Under the pieces are notes generated by a model. That model did no database searches, had not been told where the DNA came from, and saw only the letters and a list, made by a program, of their open reading frames with translations. This document shows positions 8,785 to 15,922 of a stretch of 19,450 bases of DNA, piece after piece (the stretch's first letter is position 1; each line of letters opens with the position of its first letter). The DNA lies in the NCBI GenBank assembly GCA_018384835.1, contig JAHAYB010000296.1:1-19450 (forward strand), written 5' to 3'. The translations under genes were made by a program, and so were the position numbers. This DNA comes from Comamonas sp. (GTDB lineage: Bacteria; Pseudomonadota; Gammaproteobacteria; Burkholderiales; Burkholderiaceae_C).

Positions 8785-10437
8785 CTAAAAATGCCCAGTG
8801 TGCCGCTTGTGGGCGAATCGGCTTCCTGTAACGACCAGTGCCAGCAGCAAGCCCCCCAGCAGCCACAGCGGCCACAGCCCCCAGCGGGCGGCCCACCAAG
8901 CGTAGGCGGTGTGGTGGCTGCGCCCCGCTATGCTGGCGTGCAATACGCCGCGCTGCACGCTGGGCAGTTGTGCCAGCACCTGGCCACGGTGGTCAATCAC
9001 AGCGGTTGCACCGGTGTTGGTGGCGCGTAGCATGGGGCGTTGCAGCTCCAGGGTGCGCATACGGCTGATGTGCAAATGCTGGTCAATGGCCAGGCTGTCG
9101 TCAAACCAGCCGATATTGCTCAGATTCACCAGCACCGTGGGCGACTGGCTGGGGTGGAGAAAACGTGCCGCCAGCTCCTCGCCAAACAAATCTTCATAGC
9201 AGATGTTGGGAGCCAGCCGCTGCCCTGCCCAGTGCATGGGCGCTTGTTGCAGGCTGCCACGGTTGAAGTCCCCCAGTGGGATATTCATCATGCGGGTAAA
9301 CCATTTGAACAGCGGTGGGATGAACTCCCCAAACGGAACCAGATGGTGCTTGTCGTATTGGTACTGATGCTGGTGCTGCTCGTTGCCGCTTTGCTCCGCC
9401 GCCCAGCCCAGCACAGAGTTGGTATAGCCGCGCCATTCATCCCCCAAGGGGATGCCGACCAAGGCTGCCGGGGGATGCTCCACCCCGCTGCGTGGCTGGG
9501 TGAAGTGCTGGCGCAGTTGCTCCAGATAGCGCGGGTCAAGTTGCTGGGGCAGCAGGGGGATAGCAGTTTCTGGGGCGACAACCAAATCCGCCTCAGCCAG
9601 CAGCAATTGCTGGCCGTACCAATCCAGCGCATCAGGGATGCCGCTGCCGGGCTGGAATTTTTCATCCTGGGCAATATTGCCTTGCAGCAAGGCCACACTA
9701 AAGCGCGGGGTGCTGTGTGTGGGCAGCTCGGCCTGCTGGGGTAATGCTTGCTGCGCCGCCCACAGCAGGCCCGCGCCGCCAACGGCCAATAGCCAGCTTG
9801 CGGCATGGCGCAGCGCCTGCCAGCGCAGTTGCGCCAGCAGCATCGCCAAAGCGGCGGCCACAGCGCCAATGCCATACACCCCTATCCATGGAGCCAGCGC
9901 TGCCAGCGGCCCCTCCACATGGGCATAGCCTGCTGCGCCCCAGGGAAAGCCCGTCCACCACTGCCCGCGTGCCAGCTCGGCCAGCAGCCACAGGGCGGTA
10001 AAACTGGTGGTGCAAGCCAGCACACGCCAAGCGGGGCGGTGCTGCTGCCAGCCTAGGCGCAGCCGCTGCCACACCCAGGCGGCAGCCACGTAATACAGGG
10101 ATAAAAATGCCGCCAGCGCCCACACTGCGGCTGCCGCCAAGGGCGCAGCCAGGCCACCATAGCGGTGCATGGAAATAAACAGCCACCAAAACGTACCCAC
10201 CAGCCAGCTACAGGCAAACAGCGCCGCCAGCGCCATCGCCTGCCGCCCAGTACGGGCGCGTAGCAAGGCCAGACACAAGCCCGTTTGGCTGATGATTTGC
10301 AGCCACCACAGCGCCGCCCCGCTTCCCGGCCAAGCCAAAGCTGCTGCGTGCAGTAAACCGGCTGGCAGCATGGCTAGCAGCAGAACGGGGAAGAAGGCGG
10401 GGCGGGCAGAGGTCAGAGCAATAGGGCGCACTGGCAA
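8785..10437 (-). CDS. lnt: Apolipoprotein N-acyltransferase
   Basis: Inner-membrane enzyme that transfers a third acyl chain from a phospholipid to the N-terminal cysteine of apolipoproteins, the last step of lipoprotein maturation. 550 residues from a TTG at 10437. No good ribosome site is visible, so the start is uncertain by some codons; the frame is open further upstream. The N-terminal half is strongly hydrophobic with several TM segments (residues about 12-230). The C-terminal nitrilase-like domain carries the Glu-Lys-Cys triad: E290 in VAPETAIP, K363 in YDKHHLVPFGEF, C413 in PNICYEDLFG. The segment GWFDDSLAIDQHLHISRMR is also conserved. A His/Gln-rich insertion (HQHQYQYDK) lies just before the catalytic lysine. 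It follows corC by 55 bp, the classical ybeX-lnt arrangement. Confidence 0.95.
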   Translation of the reverse strand: MPVRPIALTSARPAFFPVLLLAMLPAGLLHAAALAWPGSGAALWWLQIISQTGLCLALLRARTGRQAMALAALFACSWLVGTFWWLFISMHRYGGLAAPLAAAAVWALAAFLSLYYVAAAWVWQRLRLGWQQHRPAWRVLACTTSFTALWLLAELARGQWWTGFPWGAAGYAHVEGPLAALAPWIGVYGIGAVAAALAMLLAQLRWQALRHAASWLLAVGGAGLLWAAQQALPQQAELPTHSTPRFSVALLQGNIAQDEKFQPGSGIPDALDWYGQQLLLAEADLVVAPETAIPLLPQQLDPRYLEQLRQHFTQPRSGVEHPPAALVGIPLGDEWRGYTNSVLGWAAEQSGNEQHQHQYQYDKHHLVPFGEFIPPLFKWFTRMMNIPLGDFNRGSLQQAPMHWAGQRLAPNICYEDLFGEELAARFLHPSQSPTVLVNLSNIGWFDDSLAIDQHLHISRMRTLELQRPMLRATNTGATAVIDHRGQVLAQLPSVQRGVLHASIAGRSHHTAYAWWAARWGLWPLWLLGGLLLALVVTGSRFAHKRHTGHF

Positions 10438-10492
10438 GCAGGGGGTTGAGCAGTAGGGGATAGGGTGAAAGCAGGTGAAAGGCGTGGAATGC

Positions 10493-11389
10493 TTAGGACT
10501 CAGCCGCTACCGGGCCGGGGGCGCTGTCAGCATCGGCATCCAGGCGGCGTACCTGGAACCAGCGCACCGCCCCGCCCTTGGCCAGCAGCACACGCAGCTC
10601 CAGGTGCTGAAGCTGCCAGACCTCGCCCCGGCGCGGCACATGCCCCATGCAGTGCGCCACATAGCCACCCAGGGTGTCAAAGCCCAGCAGGTCTTCCTCG
10701 CTCAGTTGCAGGTCAAAAGCGGCTTGTGCCCGTGCTAAATCTAAAGCGCCGGTCACGCGGTAGCTGCCATCGGCCAGGGCGAAGATGTCGCCCTCTTCAT
10801 CGGGGGTGTCGAACTCGTCTTCAATCTCACCGACGATTTGCTCCAGCACATCTTCCATCGTCACTAGACCGGCGATGTTGCCAAACTCGTCAATCACCAT
10901 CGACAGGTGGTAGCGGCTGTTGCGAAACTCGCGCAGCAAGTCGTACAAGCCTTTGGATTCGGCCACAAAGTTCGCTGGGCGCAGCAGGGTGCGCAGCTTG
11001 AGCGTGGGCGAGCGCTGGAGCTTGAGCACATCCTTGGCCATCAGCACGCCAATGATGTTTTCACGCGAGCCTTCGTACACCGGAAAGCGCGAGTGCGCAG
11101 TGCGAATCACCTGGTCTAGCAGGGCATCAAAGGGGGCGTGGATGTCCAAGGCATCAATACGCGCTGCCGGCACCATGATGTCGCTGACGGTGCGGTCGGC
11201 CATGCCAATTACGCCTTCAAGCATCAGCCGCGCTTCGGGGCTGATGATGGCGTTGCCCTCGGCCTCGGCCAGGGTTTCTAGCAGGGCATCGGCAGAATCG
11301 GGGCTGGGGTGCAAAAACTCTTGCAGTCTTTGCCAAAACGAACGCTTGTCTTCGCGTTCACTGGGTCGCGCAGGATGCGGGTCGGACAC
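10493..11389 (-). CDS. corC: CorC/YbeX-type CBS-domain protein
   Basis: Cytoplasmic CBS-pair protein of the HlyC/CorC family, linked to magnesium/cobalt efflux and, as YbeX, to ribosome and RNA homeostasis; the molecular role is not fully settled. I prefer GTG at 11389 (MSDPHPARPS...), which resembles family N-termini, over the TTG at 11404; neither has a clear ribosome site. With GTG the protein has 298 residues, near E. coli CorC (292). Layout: N-terminal region with PDSADALLETL and ARLMLEGVI, CBS 1 (about 65-125, DIMVPAARIDALD), CBS 2 (about 130-190, SMVIDEFGNIAGLVTMEDVLEQIVGEIEDE), and the C-terminal CorC_HlyC/transporter-associated domain (about 205-290, RVTGALDLARAQ, FDTLGGYVAHCMGHVP). 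lnt follows directly. Confidence 0.93.
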   Translation of the reverse strand: MSDPHPARPSEREDKRSFWQRLQEFLHPSPDSADALLETLAEAEGNAIISPEARLMLEGVIGMADRTVSDIMVPAARIDALDIHAPFDALLDQVIRTAHSRFPVYEGSRENIIGVLMAKDVLKLQRSPTLKLRTLLRPANFVAESKGLYDLLREFRNSRYHLSMVIDEFGNIAGLVTMEDVLEQIVGEIEDEFDTPDEEGDIFALADGSYRVTGALDLARAQAAFDLQLSEEDLLGFDTLGGYVAHCMGHVPRRGEVWQLQHLELRVLLAKGGAVRWFQVRRLDADADSAPGPVAAES

Positions 11390-11449
11390 TGTGGTGAGGT
11401 GCAATCAATGCAAAAAGTCAAACAAGCTGCTAAGAATAGCGGAGAAATG

Positions 11450-11483
11450 CCCGCACTTGCACGATGGGCTGTGCAGGCGCGGG
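11450..11483 (-). terminator. Possible terminator hairpin after the histone-like gene
   Basis: Nested inverted repeats CCCGC/GCGGG (11450-11454 / 11479-11483) and TGCAC/GTGCA (11458-11462 / 11471-11475) lie 17 nt past the histone-like stop. On the - strand they are followed by ATTTCTCC, only a weak T-tract. It could equally be an RNA structure in the corC leader. Confidence 0.35.
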
Positions 11484-11499
11484 GAGCATGAATACGTTC

Positions 11500-11760
11500 T
11501 TATGGCTTAGGCCCCAAGGGGAAGGGCCAGATGCTGCCTGACTGGGGCGCTACGGCTTGGGGAGCAGCCGCAGCGGCTTTTTTAGCGGCAGCCTTTACGG
11601 TGGTTTTAGCAGCGGTCTTTACAGCAGATTTTTTTACAGCGGCCTTTTTACTGGCAACGCCCTTTTTGGCGGCTGCTTTGGCGGTGGCTGTAGCTGTAGT
11701 TTTTGGGCTGGGGGCTTTTTCAGTAGCAGTGGTGCTACTGGCTTTTTTGGCGGTGGCCAT
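11500..11760 (-). CDS. Histone H1-like Lys/Ala-rich DNA-binding protein
   Basis: 86-residue, very basic, low-complexity protein made of KKAA/KTAAK-type repeats and no globular domain, like the eukaryotic H1 tail and bacterial HctB/AlgP-type nucleoid proteins. Expected to bind DNA nonspecifically and help compact the nucleoid. Start ATG at 11760 with AAAGGA 8 nt upstream. The tail SIWPFPLGPKP departs from the repeat composition and resembles the WPFP tails I recall from such proteins in Burkholderiales. It lies 66 bp downstream of hsdR on the same strand, and readthrough from the restriction operon is possible. The repeats make length variation likely. Confidence 0.85.
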   Translation of the reverse strand: MATAKKASSTTATEKAPSPKTTATATAKAAAKKGVASKKAAVKKSAVKTAAKTTVKAAAKKAAAAAPQAVAPQSGSIWPFPLGPKP

Positions 11761-11826
11761 GCGGGGTATCCTTTATCGGTCGTGTTTATCGGCAGTGGCA
11801 AAGGCGATGATTGTGCCGTGCTTTAC

Positions 11827-14800
11827 TCACCTCGACCACGCATTTGATAGCGCCTGCGCTTGCTGTAGCACCAGCTCTACGGCATCGGGCTGTTTGTCGG
11901 GCGGGTACTTCCACTTTTGCAGGGTGCGCCGCACCAAAATCCGCAACTTTGCCCGCACACTCTCGCGCACCTGCCAATCCACCGTGGTGCTGGCGCGTAG
12001 CTTCTCGGTCACTTCAGCGGCAATCTTTTTCAAGGTCTCGTCGCCTAGCTTCCGCACCGCGCTTTCGTTGTGAGCCAGTGCATCGTAGAAGGCGATTTCG
12101 TCTGGGTTCAGACCCAGCGCGGCTTCGCGCTCTAGCGCCGCCTGGAAGTCCTTGGCCATCTGAATCAGCTCTTCGATGACCTGCGCCGTTTCCACCGCCC
12201 TGTTGTGGTATTTACGCAGGGTTTCTAGCAGGCGGTCGCCGTATTTTTTCTCTTGCACCACGTTGTTGCGTGTACGAGCCTTGATGTCATCGCGCAGCAG
12301 TTTTTCCAGCAGTTCTACCGCCAAATTGCGGCTGGGCATGTTGCGAACATCTTCCAGAAACTCGTCTGACAGCAGGCCGATATTGGGTTTATCTAGCCCC
12401 GCCAGCGCGAAGATGTCCGCCACCCCGTCAGCGACGATGGCATTGTCCAGAATCTGCTTGAGCGCACTGTTTTTATCGGCATCGCTGCGTTTGCGATCGA
12501 CCGTGGTGAACTTGACGATAGCGGCTTTGACGGCGGCAAAGAAGGCTATCTCCGTGCGCAGTGCGGCGGCTTCATCGAGCGTGCTGCACAGGGAAAACGC
12601 CTTGCTCACGGCCAGCATGGCATCGAGAAAACGCTGCTTGCCATCCTTCAAACCCAAAATATGGTTGGCTGTGGGCAGCAGCAATGGCAAGGCATTTTTC
12701 TCAAAACCGCTGTAATCCAAGCCGTGTGCCATGTTGCGCACAATGTCTAGCTTCTCTAGCAACACCGCCAGCGCCTCATGCGCATCATGGGCAGGCTCGC
12801 CTCGGCCTTTGGACTCGGTATAGGTTTTGAGCGCCGCTTTCAACTCGTTGGCAATGCCGATGTAGTCCACCACCAGCCCGCCGGGCTTGTTGCGAAACAC
12901 GCGGTTGACGCGGGCAATGGCCTGCATCAGGTTGTGCCCCTTCATGGGCTTGTCCACATACATGGTGTGGCAGCAGGGCGCGTCAAAACCAGTCAGCCAC
13001 GTGTCGCGCACGATCACCAGTTGCAGCGGGTCTGCCGGATCCTTGAAGCGCTTTTCCAGGCGTTTCTTCACTTGCTGGCTGTACAGATGCGGCTGCAGCA
13101 AGGGCTTGTCCGCTGCCGAGCCGGTCATCACCACCTTGATCGCACCCTTTTCGGGGTCGGCGTCGTGCCAATCCGGGCGCAGGGCGACGATGGCGTTGTA
13201 CAACTCAGCGCAGATGTCGCGACTCATGCAGACAATCATCGCCTTGCCTTCCAGCGTGGCGGTGCGCGTCTCGAAATGCTGCACCAAGTCGGCGGCCACC
13301 TGCTCCAGCCGTGCTTGTGTGCCTACCAATTTGGTCAGTGCCGCCCAATCGCTCTTGGTTTTTTCGCGGGCGCTGAGGTCTTCTTCATCTTCTATGACTT
13401 CATCCACCTGCGCATTGAGCGCATCAATCTCGGCCTGATTCACATCCAGCTTGGCCAAGCGGCTTTCGTAATAAATGGGCACGGTTGCGCCATCGTCCAC
13501 GGCATCTTGTATGTCGTAGATGCTCACATAGTCGCCAAACACCGCCCGCGTGTCTTTGTCCTCCAACGCAATCGGTGTGCCAGTAAAGCCGATAAAGGTG
13601 GCGTTGGCCAGCGCATCACGCATGTGCTTGGCATAGCCAAAAATATATTTGCCAGTTTTGCTATCCAGCCGCCCTTTCATGCCGTATTGGCTGCGGTGCG
13701 CCTCGTCGGAAATCACCACGATATTGCTGCGATTGGACAGCAGCGGGTGCTGCGCTTCGTCATCCAGCAGGGCGAACTTCTGCACTGTGGTGAAGATAAT
13801 GCCACCCGCCTCACGCGAGGCCAGCATCTCGCGCAGCTCCTCACGGCTGCCTGCTTGTACCGGTGTTTGCCGCAACAAATCCTCGGCGGCGCAAAAAGTG
13901 CCGAATAACTGCCCATCCAAATCATTGCGATCCGTTACTACCACCAGCGTGGGGTTCTTCATTTCTGGCTGTTGCAACAGCTTGCCTGCATAGCAGGCCA
14001 TAGTGATGCTCTTGCCCGAGCCTTGCGTATGCCACACCACGCCCGCCTTGCGGCTGCCAGGTGCAACTTCTTTGCCATAGGTGGCGCGTGGCTCTTGCAC
14101 TTCCAGCAGCCCCTTGTGCGGATTGCTGGCGGCCATCACCGTGGCCTTGACTGCTTCGCGTACCGCGTGGAACTGGTGGTAGCCCGCAATTTTCTTGATG
14201 ATTTGATCGGCATCCTGCTCGAACAGCACAAAGTGGCGCACATAGTCCAAAAACAGCGCTGGCTCAAAGAAGCCGCGCACCAGCGTTTCCAGTTCAAACT
14301 GCAACTGCGGGCGGTCATCCTCATTGGCAATTGCCCGCCAAGGCTGCATACGCTCTGGGTTAGCCGTCAGTGAACCCAGCCGCGCCGTGAAGCCGTCGCT
14401 CACCACCACCGCCACATTGGTGTTGAACAAGTCGTCAATCTCGTCTTTGTAAGTCTGTATCTGGTTGAAGGCATCCCAAATATCGGTCTGCTCATTGGCC
14501 GGGTTCTTCAGCTCAATGACGGCCAGCGGCAAGCCGTTGACAAAGGCCACCAAATCCGGGCGGCGCGGCTGCTTGCTGCCGGTCACGGTGAATTGGCTGA
14601 CCAGCAGAAAGTCGTTGTTACGCGGATTGGCAAAGTCGATGAACTGCACCAAATCGGTTTTCTTGAAATCGCCTTGGGCAAATTCCACCGACACGCCCGC
14701 CAGCAGCAGCCCATGCACGCGGCGGTTGCGGGTAATCAGCAGTGGCTCATGCACCGTCAGCAGCTCATGCGCGGCTTGCTCAAGCGCCGCAGCGGGAATG

Positions 14801-14979
14801 TGCGGGTTGATGCGAGCCAGTGCCGTCAGTAAATGCTTGCGCAATACCGTTTGGCGGTAATCGCTGCGGGCGGGCTGCGTGCTATCGGGGGCGATGTCGC
14901 AGCCGTTGACGTGCTGCCAGCCCAGCTCCCCAAACCAACCAATAGCGGCGTCTTCGAGTTGTTGTTCGGTGATGGTCAT
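11827..14979 (-). CDS. hsdR: Type I restriction enzyme, R (motor/nuclease) subunit
   Basis: ATP-dependent DNA translocase and endonuclease subunit that works with HsdM and HsdS to cut unmodified DNA away from the recognition site. 1050 residues, a normal length. The N-terminal PD-(D/E)XK nuclease has D142 in RRPDLVAF, E157 and K159 in AVIELKNP, then the HsdR-typical QxxxY (Q173-Y177). The SF2 motor follows: Walker A TQGSGKS (318-324), DEAH box (425-428), motif III FTGTP (466-470), and motifs V/VI in DTWLTGFDAP and QAIARVNRVF. A helical C-terminal part for binding the methylase core follows. All catalytic residues are intact. Start ATG at 14979; the frameshift-corrected rhuM frame ends in TGA overlapping it as ATGA. 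A dead copy of its first 13 codons occurs at 15660-15698. Confidence 0.97.
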   Translation of the reverse strand: MTITEQQLEDAAIGWFGELGWQHVNGCDIAPDSTQPARSDYRQTVLRKHLLTALARINPHIPAAALEQAAHELLTVHEPLLITRNRRVHGLLLAGVSVEFAQGDFKKTDLVQFIDFANPRNNDFLLVSQFTVTGSKQPRRPDLVAFVNGLPLAVIELKNPANEQTDIWDAFNQIQTYKDEIDDLFNTNVAVVVSDGFTARLGSLTANPERMQPWRAIANEDDRPQLQFELETLVRGFFEPALFLDYVRHFVLFEQDADQIIKKIAGYHQFHAVREAVKATVMAASNPHKGLLEVQEPRATYGKEVAPGSRKAGVVWHTQGSGKSITMACYAGKLLQQPEMKNPTLVVVTDRNDLDGQLFGTFCAAEDLLRQTPVQAGSREELREMLASREAGGIIFTTVQKFALLDDEAQHPLLSNRSNIVVISDEAHRSQYGMKGRLDSKTGKYIFGYAKHMRDALANATFIGFTGTPIALEDKDTRAVFGDYVSIYDIQDAVDDGATVPIYYESRLAKLDVNQAEIDALNAQVDEVIEDEEDLSAREKTKSDWAALTKLVGTQARLEQVAADLVQHFETRTATLEGKAMIVCMSRDICAELYNAIVALRPDWHDADPEKGAIKVVMTGSAADKPLLQPHLYSQQVKKRLEKRFKDPADPLQLVIVRDTWLTGFDAPCCHTMYVDKPMKGHNLMQAIARVNRVFRNKPGGLVVDYIGIANELKAALKTYTESKGRGEPAHDAHEALAVLLEKLDIVRNMAHGLDYSGFEKNALPLLLPTANHILGLKDGKQRFLDAMLAVSKAFSLCSTLDEAAALRTEIAFFAAVKAAIVKFTTVDRKRSDADKNSALKQILDNAIVADGVADIFALAGLDKPNIGLLSDEFLEDVRNMPSRNLAVELLEKLLRDDIKARTRNNVVQEKKYGDRLLETLRKYHNRAVETAQVIEELIQMAKDFQAALEREAALGLNPDEIAFYDALAHNESAVRKLGDETLKKIAAEVTEKLRASTTVDWQVRESVRAKLRILVRRTLQKWKYPPDKQPDAVELVLQQAQALSNAWSR

Positions 14980-15070
14980 GCTCCCGTTTTCTCGCCTTTT
15001 AGCAGCACAAAGTGCTCAATCAGTCGCACCATCAGCTCTTTTTGCTCAGGCAGACTCTCGGCTACCAACA
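14941..15070. repeat. Direct repeat copy A (rhuM tail / hsdR start)
   Basis: About 130 bp nearly colinear with 15660-15789 at an offset of 719 bp and without gaps. Over the best 110 bp (14941-15050) I count about 95 identities, and the match weakens over the last 20. Copy A contains the working hsdR start. The overlapping frame encodes PEQKELMVRLIEHFVL, ending in TGA within the hsdR ATG. Confidence 0.9.
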
Positions 15071-15639
15071 GCGCCAGCGCTACCGTGTTGCTGAGTGTTT
15101 TGCTCGCCTAGGCTTTGCTCGTCATAGCTTTGCAGCAAACTCCAACTGCGGGCGTAGTCACCAATCACCTGCAACACGGCGCGGCCTTCGTCCGAGACAA
15201 GCTGCTGATTTGCCAATGTGCGCGATAGCAAGCTAACAGCTTGTTCAAACTCAATGCCGCGCTCCTGCAAGCGGCGCTGGTTGAGGGTGTAGCCATCCAC
15301 CAAGTGTTGGCGCAGTACGCGGGTGGCCCAGATACGAAACTGCGTCGCCCGCGTTGAGCTGACGCGGTAGCCCACGGAAATAATGGCATCTAGGTTGTAG
15401 TGCTTGAGCTTTCGGCGTACCTGGCGGGATCCTTCTTGGCGAACTGCTAAGAAATCCTTAGTAGTTGCCATTTCTTCCAGCTCACCTTCGGCATAGATGC
15501 GCTTTAAGTGCATCAATATATTTTCTGGTGTGGTACCGAATGTCTCTCCCATCTGGCGCTGTGTGAGCCAGACAGTTTCACCTTCCAGCCGTACCTCTAC
15601 CGGCTGCTTGCCTTGTTCAAAGATGATGAGCTTGTTCAT
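15046..15639 (-). CDS. RhuM-family protein, frameshifted at the 3' end
   Basis: Belongs to the RhuM (SPI-3 virulence protein) family, frequent in type I R-M loci and often joined to a Fic/Doc domain; its biochemical role is unknown. Start ATG at 15639 with AAAGGA (15646-15651) 6 nt upstream. Family core visible: ETVWLTQRQMGETFGTTPENI (helix-turn-helix-like, about 24-45), RRKLKHYNLDAIISVGYRV (about 75-93), and TQFRIWATRVLRQHLVDGY. As read it has 197 residues and ends in an unrelated Gln/Gly/Ser-rich tail. Removing one base at the A4 run (T4 on +, 15098-15101) would continue the frame to a TGA at 14976, giving 220 residues and an ATGA overlap with hsdR. No Fic domain follows. Either a recent frameshift or a recombination scar; a sequencing homopolymer error is also possible. 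Confidence 0.85.
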   Translation of the reverse strand: MNKLIIFEQGKQPVEVRLEGETVWLTQRQMGETFGTTPENILMHLKRIYAEGELEEMATTKDFLAVRQEGSRQVRRKLKHYNLDAIISVGYRVSSTRATQFRIWATRVLRQHLVDGYTLNQRRLQERGIEFEQAVSLLSRTLANQQLVSDEGRAVLQVIGDYARSWSLLQSYDEQSLGEQNTQQHGSAGAVGSRESA

Positions 15640-15659
15640 GGGCAGTCCTTTGAGCAGTT

Positions 15660-15789
15660 AATAGCGGTGTTTTCGAGTTGTTGTTCAGTGATGGTTATGG
15701 CTCAGCTTCCTCGCCTTTTCGTAGCACAAAGTGCTCAATCAGCCGCACCATCGGCTCTTTTTGCTCGGGCGAACCCGCAGCCACCAGCA
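15660..15789. repeat. Direct repeat copy B (decayed hsdR start and tail)
   Basis: Counterpart of 14941-15070. The match begins exactly at hsdR codon 13 and breaks off abruptly on the rhuM side. The hsdR ATG is ATA here (15696-15698), so this copy cannot start hsdR. Confidence 0.9.
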
Positions 15790-15850
15790 TGACTGAAGGA
15801 GCAATGTGTAAATCCTGCGTATCGGCTTTGCGATGAAATGAAAAACTAAA
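15660..15850 (-). pseudogene. Remnant of an upstream gene's 3' end plus hsdR 5' end
   Basis: On the - strand an open frame of 51 codons (15850-15695) without a convincing start ends in TAA. Its tail SPEQKEPMVRLIEHFVLRKGE matches the tail frame before hsdR at 15050-14976. The TAA overlaps the former hsdR start (now ATA), followed by codons ITITEQQLENTAI against MTITEQQLEDAAI in the live gene. Then the sequence switches to the rhuM leader. So this is a fossil gene-to-hsdR junction. The gene contributing the 51 codons is unknown; its earlier part (FHRKADTQDLHIAPSVM) matches no family I recognise. Confidence 0.75.
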
Positions 15851-15906
15851 TTAAATCAACATACTGCATTGGCCATCATGGGCTGTATCGGTTTGCGATG
15901 AAATGA
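15819..15906 (-). repeat. Pair of ~22-bp direct repeats
   Basis: 15819-15841 and 15885-15906 are identical except for one inserted C. Both on the - strand read as SFHRK in one frame. They are 66 bp apart, just past the stop of the AlbA_2/ATPase gene. Confidence 0.85.
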
Positions 15907-15922
15907 CTCACGCCCATGATGG
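15873..15922 (-). other. 11-bp inverted repeat overlapping the AlbA_2/ATPase stop
   Basis: CCATCATGGGC (15873-15883) and GCCCATGATGG (15912-15922) are perfect reverse complements separated by 28 nt. One arm covers the last codons and stop of the upstream gene. The loop contains one of the ~22-bp repeats. It may form an mRNA hairpin between two operon genes; there is no terminator-like T-run immediately after it. Confidence 0.6.

Noticed and set aside
9040..9744. 234-codon + strand frame
   Set aside because: Antisense to lnt catalytic domain; created by GC-rich codon bias.
12778..13908. 376-codon + strand frame
   Set aside because: Lies wholly antisense to the motif-complete hsdR; low-grade composition and no domain or ribosome site.
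14941..15789. Insertion sequence or transposon around rhuM
   Set aside because: The flanking repeats are direct, 130 bp and gene-derived; no transposase or terminal inverted repeats were seen. Recombination of gene pieces fits better.
15819..15906. CRISPR array
   Set aside because: Only two diverged repeat copies, with one spacer-like gap, and no cas genes.
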